From Altibacter sp. HG106 (GTDB lineage Bacteria; Bacteroidota; Bacteroidia; Flavobacteriales; Flavobacteriaceae), in NCBI RefSeq assembly GCF_028561755.1, contig NZ_JAQQTD010000005.1:124001-188000 (forward strand): a stretch of 64,000 bases of DNA, given 5' to 3'. Position numbers and translations under genes: made by a program. The notes beneath the pieces were generated by a model that saw nothing but the letters and a program-made list of their open reading frames with translations, had not been told where the DNA came from and did not search any database. Positions 8,865 through 16,081 of the stretch are shown here, piece by piece; position 1 is the stretch's first letter, and every line of letters begins with the position of its first letter.

Positions 8865-9281
8865 ATGTCAGTAACTATTACTTCCCATTTTTCGGAAGTT
8901 CAGAACACTACCCATGTTCTAGAGAACGAAGTATTAACCGCCTACTTCTACGACACTATTGTAGTCGTTGAGGTGAAGGAAGGAAAAACCCTCTCGTACA
9001 AGACGGGATTTACGCTTTTAGTGAAAGGCCTCACCATTTTAGGAAATAAGCCTTGGGTTTATATTTCTAATCGAATCAACTCTTACTCGGTACAGCCCAA
9101 TGATTACAAATACATTAACAAGATTCCAACGCTCAAAGGAATTGCCGTTGTGAGTCCAAAAGGTGTTGAAGACCCTACCTTCTCATTAGAATCTACTTTT
9201 TGTAAAAAACCTTTCGTGAAGAAAGATTCTCTAGAAGACGCCTACCAATGGGCGCAAGAGTTCCTTTCACCTACCGCCTAG
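8865..9281 (+). CDS. Conserved hypothetical protein, possibly STAS/SpoIIAA-like
   Basis: The 138-aa soluble protein has no signal peptide or membrane segment. The alternating pattern VLTAYFYDTIVVVEVKEG ... KPWVYISNRINSYSVQPNDYKYI ... LKGIAVVSP resembles the small STAS/SpoIIAA-like proteins of Bacteroidota, but I cannot name catalytic or binding residues. It lies between cvfB and menD, facing menD and overlapping its stop by 4 bp. Function unknown. Confidence 0.75.
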   Translation: MSVTITSHFSEVQNTTHVLENEVLTAYFYDTIVVVEVKEGKTLSYKTGFTLLVKGLTILGNKPWVYISNRINSYSVQPNDYKYINKIPTLKGIAVVSPKGVEDPTFSLESTFCKKPFVKKDSLEDAYQWAQEFLSPTA

Positions 9282-10942
9282 TACAACGCATCGAAATATG
9301 CTTGCAATACAAGATCATTTGCTTTAGCAGGCGTATGAATTTCAAGCAGCAGAGGCCTATCGGTGACCTCGAAAAACGTATCTAATGAAGCTTTTACTTC
9401 TTCTAGTGATTCTGCCTTGCGGTATCCCCATTGATACAGATCCGCCAAAGGTTTTGCAGTTAGTTGGTGCTGCGTTTCAAAGAAGGTCTCAAATTGTGCG
9501 GCTTTTTTTGCATGCGGTAAAATTCTGAAGATTCCCCCGCCACTATTATTGATCAGGATAATCCGAAAACTAGCCGGAATGTAATGGTTCCACAAGGCAT
9601 TGCTATCATAGAAAAAACTTAGGTCTCCGGTGATACATACCGTAGTGCGTGTTGAAGCCGCTGCGGCCCCTATGGCTGTGCTTGTACTTCCATCGATGCC
9701 ACTGGTACCGCGATTGCAGTACACGTGCCAAGAGGAATGCATCGAAAATAATTGCGAATACCGTATGGTAGCACTATTGGCTAACTGTAAATCAATGTTT
9801 TCCGACAGTTGCTCAAAGAGTACCTGAAAAACGGTCAAATCTGAATAGGCTGCCGTGGGCAAAAAGTGATGATGTCTATCTTGTCTTCGCTGTCGAATGG
9901 TATTCCAGTGTGCTTGATACGTGCTATCAACAGACGTGGTTTTCGGAAGAAATTGCGTCCAAAATGAGCCTAGAGAACACTTAAAGTGATGCGTTAAGTG
10001 AAAGAAGGTATCATTCGCTTTTTCAGGACCTATATGCCAGTGTTCCTTTGCTTGAAATGCACGAAGCAATGCCTTAATCCGTTTTGAAACAATCATGCCC
10101 CCCATGGTCACGAGAACGTGTGGTTGGAAGGATTTTTTTTCTTCTTCGGAAAGGGAGGTAATCAACTGGTCGATATTTTCGATAAAGGCATCGTGATGCA
10201 CATTCGAAGTTGTTTCGGTGAGTACCAAAACACTGGGGTCTGCCGCCAAGGCTTCGAGAATAGCATCCGATAACGAATTTGGCGGTAAAACTCCTAAAAG
10301 GAGAAGTTTCTTATTACTCGAATTCCAGGAATCTACAAACGGCGCTAATGGTTCTGACACTATGAAAGGTTCCTTGCGTGCGGGCACGTGTTGAGGACGT
10401 ACCGTAGGATCGCTCACAGTATGGTACAAAGGTTCAGAAAAAGGGAGGTTGATGTGTACGGGACCCTGCAGCTCCATAGCAGTATTCAAGGCAATATTTA
10501 TCTCTTTCTCATTGAAGAGTTGATGCTCCGCTCCTTCTTTACATTGACCACTGTAGAGAATATGATTTCGATATACTTCAAATTGACGAATGGTTTGACC
10601 ATCTCCAATATCTATTAATTCTTTAGGGCGGTCTGCGGAAAGCACGACCAGCGGAATATGACTGTAATAGGCCTCTGCAATGGCTGGATAGTAATTGAGT
10701 AATGCTGATCCTGACGTACATACTAGTGCCACCGGGCGTTTCAATTGTTGCGCGAGTCCCAGTCCAAAAAAAGCCGCACAACGCTCATCAACAATACTAT
10801 AGGTATTAAACGATCCGTGTTCGGTAAACCCAATGGTGAGCGGTGCGTTTCGGGAACCCGGTGAAATAACGATGTGATCAATTCCTTTGGAAAGGCACAA
10901 TTGCACGACCGTTTGAGAGAGGGGCTTATTGGAGTAGTTCAT
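9278..10942 (-). CDS. menD: 2-succinyl-5-enolpyruvyl-6-hydroxy-3-cyclohexene-1-carboxylate synthase (MenD)
   Basis: This thiamine-diphosphate enzyme (554 aa) adds 2-oxoglutarate to isochorismate in menaquinone synthesis. The N-terminus MNYSNKPLSQ leads into VISPGSRNAPLTIGF and CTSGSALLNYYPAIAEAYY, and the cofactor site is CITGDLSFFYDSNALWN with INNSGGGIFRILP, all standard for MenD. The reading frame runs 49 codons further upstream, but that stretch overlaps menF antiparallel to any MenD homology; the start at 10942 follows the menF stop by 31 bp. An internal promoter box lies 5 nt before it. Confidence 0.95.
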   Translation of the reverse strand: MNYSNKPLSQTVVQLCLSKGIDHIVISPGSRNAPLTIGFTEHGSFNTYSIVDERCAAFFGLGLAQQLKRPVALVCTSGSALLNYYPAIAEAYYSHIPLVVLSADRPKELIDIGDGQTIRQFEVYRNHILYSGQCKEGAEHQLFNEKEINIALNTAMELQGPVHINLPFSEPLYHTVSDPTVRPQHVPARKEPFIVSEPLAPFVDSWNSSNKKLLLLGVLPPNSLSDAILEALAADPSVLVLTETTSNVHHDAFIENIDQLITSLSEEEKKSFQPHVLVTMGGMIVSKRIKALLRAFQAKEHWHIGPEKANDTFFHLTHHFKCSLGSFWTQFLPKTTSVDSTYQAHWNTIRQRRQDRHHHFLPTAAYSDLTVFQVLFEQLSENIDLQLANSATIRYSQLFSMHSSWHVYCNRGTSGIDGSTSTAIGAAAASTRTTVCITGDLSFFYDSNALWNHYIPASFRIILINNSGGGIFRILPHAKKAAQFETFFETQHQLTAKPLADLYQWGYRKAESLEEVKASLDTFFEVTDRPLLLEIHTPAKANDLVLQAYFDALY

Positions 10943-10947
10943 TACTT

Positions 10948-10978
10948 CAAAAATACAACTCTTCCCGTTAATTCTAAA
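10948..10978 (-). promoter_or_regulatory. Internal promoter of menD (leaderless-type)
   Basis: On the minus strand TTTA, a 19-nt spacer and TATTTTTG (10955 to 10948) form a near-consensus promoter overlapping the menF stop region. The box ends 5 nt before the menD ATG at 10942. Confidence 0.5.
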
Positions 10979-12032
10979 GCAGTGGATGCAGAACCTGTAG
11001 CATGGTTTGCAATTTATTACGGGTCTCTTCCCATTCCGCTTTCGGATCAGATTCGGCCGTAATGCCACCGCCAACATACAGTGAAGCATTCACCGCTGTG
11101 AGCTGCATACAACGAAGGTTGACAAACAATTGGGCCTCATTCTCGTGGGGATTAACAATTCCGAGGTAACCCGTATAAAAGCTGCGATCGTAATTTTCTA
11201 CTGCATCGATAAACGCTAAGGCTTCGGCAGTGGGAAGACCACAAACAGCTGGAGTGGGATGAAGCGCTTGAACTACTTCTCGTAGCGAGGTACCGCCCGA
11301 CTTTAACTCCCCTGAGATGTCGGTACGTAAATGAGTCAATTTTCCTGCGTGATGGTTGTAGGTATTTGAGGTTTCCAGTTGCGTGGTATGGGGTTGCAGT
11401 GCTTCCACGATAGCATCGGTCACAAATTGCTGTTCGTCCCGCTCTTTCTGTGTCCATTGTAATACTTTTCCAGTAGCCGCAACCATCGTGCCTGCCAATG
11501 CCATGGTGGTGAAATGATGATTTCGCACAGCAAGAAGCACTTCAGGAGTCGCCCCACACCAAAGTCCGGTTTCCGGATGAAACCACAGATAACAAAAAGC
11601 GGATGGATACAGAGAAAACAGGCGCATGATGGTATCTTGTAAACTGAAGTTTCGCAATTCCAGGACGCGCTTTCTGCTAAGTACTATTTTTTCCGCCTTA
11701 CTTTCTTGAATCGTTGCCAATGCCAGAGAAACGATGGCGGTATACCGATCGAATTCTTCTTTAGTTTCAGGAAAGACGGCATGATGTAGGGGTATTTTTT
11801 TCTTCGGAATGGGCACCTCGAGTTCCTCACTATACGCTTGGTGAATGGCGTACGATTTCTGCTCTTTCTGAAATGGCGCGAAAAGAAACCCCTTTCTAGC
11901 ATAAGGATCTTCCGGAACCACTCCTTCTTTCTGCAAGTATGCCTTCAACATACTACCTTTTGGCGTGTTATATACCACAAAAGGGCGATTGCTTTCGTAT
12001 TGTCGTGTTATGCGGTCAAAAAGATCTTTCAA
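10974..12032 (-). CDS. menF: Isochorismate synthase (MenF)
   Basis: The 352-aa protein is a chorismate-utilising enzyme with KAEKIVLSRKRVLEL, WCGATPEVLLAV, AGTMVA, QQFVTDAIVE, LTHLRTDISGEL, LHPTPAVCGLPTAEAL and FYTGYLGIV, ending with RCMQL...VGGGITAESDPKAEWEET. The family turns chorismate into isochorismate, the first menaquinone step; the isochorismate branch is supported by the next gene being menD. The N-terminal domain is short, as in other flavobacterial MenF. It starts 3 bp after the menI-like thioesterase stop, so they are cotranscribed. Confidence 0.92.
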   Translation of the reverse strand: MKDLFDRITRQYESNRPFVVYNTPKGSMLKAYLQKEGVVPEDPYARKGFLFAPFQKEQKSYAIHQAYSEELEVPIPKKKIPLHHAVFPETKEEFDRYTAIVSLALATIQESKAEKIVLSRKRVLELRNFSLQDTIMRLFSLYPSAFCYLWFHPETGLWCGATPEVLLAVRNHHFTTMALAGTMVAATGKVLQWTQKERDEQQFVTDAIVEALQPHTTQLETSNTYNHHAGKLTHLRTDISGELKSGGTSLREVVQALHPTPAVCGLPTAEALAFIDAVENYDRSFYTGYLGIVNPHENEAQLFVNLRCMQLTAVNASLYVGGGITAESDPKAEWEETRNKLQTMLQVLHPLL

Positions 12033-12035
12033 GTA

Positions 12036-12458
12036 CTAATGCTTAGGTAAGGTCATTGTTGTAAGTTTCACCATTGAAATTAGCGCACCCGTTTCATTTT
12101 CAATCCTGATTTGCCACAATTGAGTGGTTCTTCCCTTATGAAGTACAGTCGCGTGTGCATACACATGCCCTTCTCGCACCCCTTTCACATGATTGGCGGC
12201 AATTTCAATACCGCGCACGCTTACATTTTCAGCATCTAAAAACATAAAGGCTGCCGCGCTACCTGCGCTCTCAGCAAGTGCAACCGACGCACCGCCGTGT
12301 AACACGCCATCGGGTTGATGTACCTTGGGAGACACAGGCATGCGAGCTACCAAGGAGGTGTCGGTTAGGTCCACAAATTCAATATCTAACGTTTGCATCA
12401 ATGTATTTTTACACATTCGGTTGCACGCAGCTAAAGCCTCTTCTTTAGAATACTTCAT
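12036..12458 (-). CDS. menI: Hotdog thioesterase, probable DHNA-CoA thioesterase (MenI)
   Basis: The 140-aa protein has the PaaI/YdiI hotdog signature PDGVLHGGASVALAESAGSAAA, with the catalytic acidic residue in ALAES, and RGIEIAANHVK. Such enzymes hydrolyse acyl-CoA; YdiI/MenI hydrolyses 1,4-dihydroxy-2-naphthoyl-CoA. The family signature alone does not prove the substrate, but being first in an operon with menF and menD makes the menaquinone role likely. It would act on the product of MenB at 5.3-6.1 kb. A divergent esterase gene starts 50 bp upstream across a palindromic promoter region. Confidence 0.82.
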   Translation of the reverse strand: MKYSKEEALAACNRMCKNTLMQTLDIEFVDLTDTSLVARMPVSPKVHQPDGVLHGGASVALAESAGSAAAFMFLDAENVSVRGIEIAANHVKGVREGHVYAHATVLHKGRTTQLWQIRIENETGALISMVKLTTMTLPKH

Positions 12459-12465
12459 AGGTTTC

Positions 12466-12484
12466 TTTTACATTTGTAAAAATA
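12466..12484. promoter_or_regulatory. Palindromic divergent promoter between menI and esterase
   Basis: TTTTACA-TT-TGTAAAA (12466-12481) is a perfect 7-bp-arm inverted repeat. It contains the plus-strand -7 box TACATTTG (12469-12476) and overlaps the minus-strand box TATTTTTA (12484 to 12477). Protein binding here would affect both the men operon and the esterase gene; no regulator is identified. Confidence 0.5.
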
Positions 12485-12508
12485 CAAAAACGCCCTACAT
12501 CCTACGCC

Positions 12509-13156
12509 ATGCAAAAAAAAGTTTCCTTCGAAAGCACGCATCCTTACGAGACGATGAACGCCTATACAGCTGACACCAAGACGGTTTGGGTGGTATTTCA
12601 CGGTATGGGATATTTAAGCAAGTACTTTCTTCGGTATTTCGCAGGATTAGACTCTAAAGAACATTATATCATCGCTCCACAAGGTCTTAACACCTATTAC
12701 CAGGATAACCGATTTAAGCACGTGGGCGCCTCGTGGCTCACACGTGAGAACACCCACATGGGGATTGACAACATACTTTCTTATATGGAAGCAATTTGGA
12801 AGGAAGAGGCAATCGATTCGAACGTACATCTCGTTGTACTGGGGTATTCGCAAGGGGTTTCCATTGCTACGCGTTGGCTCGCCTTTGCGAAGCATTCGTG
12901 CGATCAATTGGTATTATTATCGGGAAGTGTACCGAAAGAATTAACTGCGACACATTTTGAACACCTTTCAGAGGCAGCCATAGTTTCCTATCATTATGGT
13001 ACTAACGATGAATATATCTCTGAAAGTCGGGCTATTACTGAAATAGATCATATTCAATCGGTGTTTGGAAGCCGACTTAAAGTAAGTACCTTCGAGGGGC
13101 CGCATGAAGTGGATACCGATTTCATTAAGGCTCAAAAGCCCTTAAAGACTTCTTAA
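12509..13156 (+). CDS. Alpha/beta-hydrolase, phospholipase/carboxylesterase-like
   Basis: The 215-aa protein shows VWVVFHGMGYL (oxyanion region), IIAPQG, the nucleophile elbow VLGYSQGVSIATRW with the serine of GYSQG, an acidic residue around NDEYIS, and the catalytic His in FEGPHEVDTDFI. This order is that of the YpfH/phospholipase-carboxylesterase group that hydrolyses short acyl esters. There is no signal peptide, so it is cytoplasmic. It is expressed from the palindromic promoter at 12466 with a leader of about 30 nt. Physiological substrate unknown. Confidence 0.85.
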   Translation: MQKKVSFESTHPYETMNAYTADTKTVWVVFHGMGYLSKYFLRYFAGLDSKEHYIIAPQGLNTYYQDNRFKHVGASWLTRENTHMGIDNILSYMEAIWKEEAIDSNVHLVVLGYSQGVSIATRWLAFAKHSCDQLVLLSGSVPKELTATHFEHLSEAAIVSYHYGTNDEYISESRAITEIDHIQSVFGSRLKVSTFEGPHEVDTDFIKAQKPLKTS

Positions 13157-13177
13157 TAAAATGTGTATTTCATCGAA

Positions 13178-13185
13178 TATATTTG
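13178..13185 (+). promoter_or_regulatory. Promoter -7 box of the LRR gene
   Basis: TATATTTG matches TAnnTTTG; no convincing -33 TTG is present at the right spacing. It would give a 5' leader of roughly 50 nt before the ATG at 13239. Confidence 0.35.
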
Positions 13186-13238
13186 CACATTAACTTTCTA
13201 TACGCTTATTTTACATCATAACGTAAGAAAATTCGTAT

Positions 13239-13940
13239 ATGTTGAGACGTCTACTAACCCCCGCTTTATTACTTATATGTTCTATCATCATCGCTCAGGT
13301 TCCTGCTTCTGATAAAGAAGCCTTAGTCGACTTATATGTCGCTACCCAAGGAGATCAGTGGGTGCAGTCATGGGATTTAAACACTCCTGTGGAAGACTGG
13401 CAAGGTGTTACCATTACCGATGGTCGCGTGACCGGAATTCGTATGTTCTTCAATAATTTAGATGGAACATTACCCGCTTCCATAGGAAACCTGGATCAGC
13501 TCATGGTCTTAGAACTCTCGTTCAATAAATTACACGGTTCCTTACCCGAATCATTAGGTAAGCTTTCTAAGCTACAAATACTGGCTTTTAATGGAAATGA
13601 ACTAACCGGTATTGTACCTGAAAGCATCGCAAACATGACTCAATTAAAACAATTGCACTTAAGTAGTAATAAGTTGAGTGGTGAGATCCCAGCAGCCATT
13701 GGAACCTTACCCCTATTGGAGGTTTTTAATGTTTTTGACAATGATTTTCACGGAATGATTCCTGCCGGATTGGCTTCCAACGCTAATCTTAAAGAACTTA
13801 TGGTTGCGGAAAACAACTTTGAACAAGACAGTAGATTTTCTGCCATCTTAATGTCTAAATCAGGACAACTAGACCTTAGCGATGAACCTATTGCGCCCAT
13901 GGGACGCAGTATTATCGCCATTGAAACTGAAGAGAACTAA
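13239..13940 (+). CDS. Secreted leucine-rich-repeat protein (plant-type repeats)
   Basis: A signal peptide (MLRRLLTPALLLICSIIIAQ) precedes an LRRNT-like cap (DKEALVDLYVATQGDQW...W) and about five 24-residue repeats of the plant-specific kind, LxxLxLSxNxLxGxLPxxIGxL, between residues 60 and 190. The C-terminus is acidic and carries no recognisable type IX sorting domain, so it is probably periplasmic or released. LRR proteins bind other proteins or glycans; the partner is not visible. A terminator follows at 13969. Confidence 0.85.
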   Translation: MLRRLLTPALLLICSIIIAQVPASDKEALVDLYVATQGDQWVQSWDLNTPVEDWQGVTITDGRVTGIRMFFNNLDGTLPASIGNLDQLMVLELSFNKLHGSLPESLGKLSKLQILAFNGNELTGIVPESIANMTQLKQLHLSSNKLSGEIPAAIGTLPLLEVFNVFDNDFHGMIPAGLASNANLKELMVAENNFEQDSRFSAILMSKSGQLDLSDEPIAPMGRSIIAIETEEN

Positions 13941-13968
13941 CCTACACTTTTCGCCCCAAATGAAAAGT

Positions 13969-14000
13969 TCCCCTTTCGCTATTGGCAAAGGGGATTTTTA
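13969..14000 (+). terminator. Rho-independent terminator after LRR gene
   Basis: Stem TCCCCTTT/AAAGGGGA (13969-13976, 13987-13994), 10-nt loop, then TTTTTATTTTT. A TATCTTTA box for glgB lies just downstream at 14029-14036, without a clear -33. Confidence 0.8.
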
Positions 14001-14052
14001 TTTTTCCATAAAGTTGTTGGTGTTTGCCTATCTTTAAGGTTTTAACCCTCCC

Positions 14053-15957
14053 ATGGAACACGTACAATCGTTTAGCCTCTTCACCGAATTTGATATCAGC
14101 TTATTTTCCTCCGGAAAGCATTATCGCCTTTACGAAAAATTAGGGGCGCATCTGCTGGAAGTCAAGGGAACTAAAGGTGTGTACTTTGCCGTGTGGGCAC
14201 CTTCCGCAAAAGCAGTGAGCGTGATTGGTGATTTTAACCATTGGCAAGATGAGAAACATCCTCTCAACGTTCGATGGGACGGTTCCGGCATATGGGAAGG
14301 ATTTATTCCCGGAGTTCAAAAGGGAAGTCTGTACAAATACAAAATTCACAGTCATCATGGCGGACAAGTAGTTGAGAAAGCCGATCCGTTTGCCCTTCGC
14401 GCTGAACATCCTCCAAAAACAGCTTCTGTGGTTTGGGACTTACAACACGCTTGGAAGGATCAAGATTGGATACAAAAACGTCCCAAAATACAACAGCTCG
14501 ACCAGCCCTTTTCGGTCTATGAAGTGCATTTGAGCTCCTGGCGCAGAGGGCCAGGAAACAAGGTGCTGTCGTATCTCGAACTTGCAGAAACGCTTACCGA
14601 CTATGTAAAGAAAATGCAGTTTACCCATGTAGAACTCATGCCCGTCATGGAATATCCATTCGATCCTTCATGGGGGTATCAAATTACGGGATACTTTGCC
14701 CCTACTGCACGCTTCGGGAAGCCAGAAGATTTTATGGTGCTGATAGATACGTTACATGCCAACGGCATTGGCGTCATTCTCGATTGGGTTCCCTCCCACT
14801 TTCCGGAAGATGCCCACGGATTAGGAAACTTTGACGGCTCACACCTCTACGAACACCCCGATCGAAGAAAGGGCTATCACCCCGATTGGAAAAGTCTCAT
14901 CTTTAATTATGGCCGCAATGAAGTACGTGCCTTTCTAATCAGTAATGCGCTTTTTTGGCTGGACAAATACCATGTTGATGGCTTGCGAGTAGATGCCGTA
15001 GCTTCCATGTTATATCTCGATTACTCCAGAGAGGAGGGCGAATGGGAGCCAAATATTCACGGTGGACGGGAGAACTTGGATGCCATTTCTTTTCTGAAGG
15101 AATTGAACGAAGCTGTCTACGCACATTACGAGGGCGTTCAGACCATTGCGGAAGAATCTACCTCATTTCCCATGGTCTCGAAACCTACCAGTATGGGCGG
15201 TCTCGGTTTCGGTATGAAATGGATGATGGGTTGGATGCACGATACGCTAGAATATTTCAAAAAAGAACCCATTTACCGCAAGCACCATCAAAATGACCTG
15301 ACCTTCAGTCTCACCTACGCTTTTACCGAAAATTTTATGCTTCCGCTGAGTCATGATGAAGTGGTCTACGGAAAACGATCTCTGCTCTATCGGATGCCGG
15401 GTGATGAGTGGCAGCGCTTTGCCAATCTGCGCCTGCTCTACAGCTTTATGTTTACCCAACCCGGCACTAAACTCCTATTCATGGGAGCCGAATTAGGGCA
15501 AGGAGAGGAATGGGACTTTCAAAACGGACTGGATTGGTACCTCTTAGAATATCCATTCCACAGCGGCATTCAGCAACTGGTTTCAGACCTGAATCATTTC
15601 TATCGTTCTAATGACGCCTTGCACGCCTTGCAGTTTTCTTCCGAAGGCTACGAATGGATTGACTATGGCGATGCGGAAAATTCGGTGATCACCTATGTGC
15701 GAAAAGGCAACACAACAAAACAACTCTTAGTGGTTTGTAATCTGACACCCATCCCAAGAAAGGGCTATCGCATTGGCGTTCCTAAAGAAGGTACCTATTC
15801 GATGGTATTTAATTCGGATGCAGACATGTATGGAGGAAGCGGATACACGGTAAAAAAACGCGTCAAGAGCGGTACGACGTCTTGGAATTACCGGCCACAA
15901 TCCATTGAAATCGATCTCCCACCCTTAGCGATGATCGCGTATACCCTTCCGCGTTAA
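14053..15957 (+). CDS. glgB: 1,4-alpha-glucan branching enzyme (GlgB)
   Basis: The 634-aa protein has the N-terminal CBM48 (YFAVWAPSAKAVSVIGDFNHW), then the GH13 barrel: YEVHLSSW, THVELMPVMEYPFDPSWGYQ, GVILDWVPSHF, nucleophile Asp in DGLRVDAVASM, acid/base Glu in TIAEEST, and LSHDEVVYGK. The C-terminal all-beta domain follows. It introduces alpha-1,6 branches in glycogen. No glgA or glgC is in the window; the next gene is a GH31 glucosidase, so the pair may handle storage or imported glucans. Length is normal for short-N-terminus GlgB. Confidence 0.95.
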   Translation: MEHVQSFSLFTEFDISLFSSGKHYRLYEKLGAHLLEVKGTKGVYFAVWAPSAKAVSVIGDFNHWQDEKHPLNVRWDGSGIWEGFIPGVQKGSLYKYKIHSHHGGQVVEKADPFALRAEHPPKTASVVWDLQHAWKDQDWIQKRPKIQQLDQPFSVYEVHLSSWRRGPGNKVLSYLELAETLTDYVKKMQFTHVELMPVMEYPFDPSWGYQITGYFAPTARFGKPEDFMVLIDTLHANGIGVILDWVPSHFPEDAHGLGNFDGSHLYEHPDRRKGYHPDWKSLIFNYGRNEVRAFLISNALFWLDKYHVDGLRVDAVASMLYLDYSREEGEWEPNIHGGRENLDAISFLKELNEAVYAHYEGVQTIAEESTSFPMVSKPTSMGGLGFGMKWMMGWMHDTLEYFKKEPIYRKHHQNDLTFSLTYAFTENFMLPLSHDEVVYGKRSLLYRMPGDEWQRFANLRLLYSFMFTQPGTKLLFMGAELGQGEEWDFQNGLDWYLLEYPFHSGIQQLVSDLNHFYRSNDALHALQFSSEGYEWIDYGDAENSVITYVRKGNTTKQLLVVCNLTPIPRKGYRIGVPKEGTYSMVFNSDADMYGGSGYTVKKRVKSGTTSWNYRPQSIEIDLPPLAMIAYTLPR

Positions 15958-16081
15958 AAAATACGTTTTTCGAAATCGATTTCGGTTTCTCTTTGCTTTT
16001 TTGAGCGAAATTGAATACGTATGTTTGTTCTTCCTGTACACAAGTACATGGCTGCCATTGCACTAACGAGTCCCTATTCCT

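Noticed and set aside
10943-11089. N-terminal extension of MenD by 49 codons
   Set aside because: It overlaps the menF 3' end, carries no MenD similarity, and a promoter box sits just before the start at 10942.
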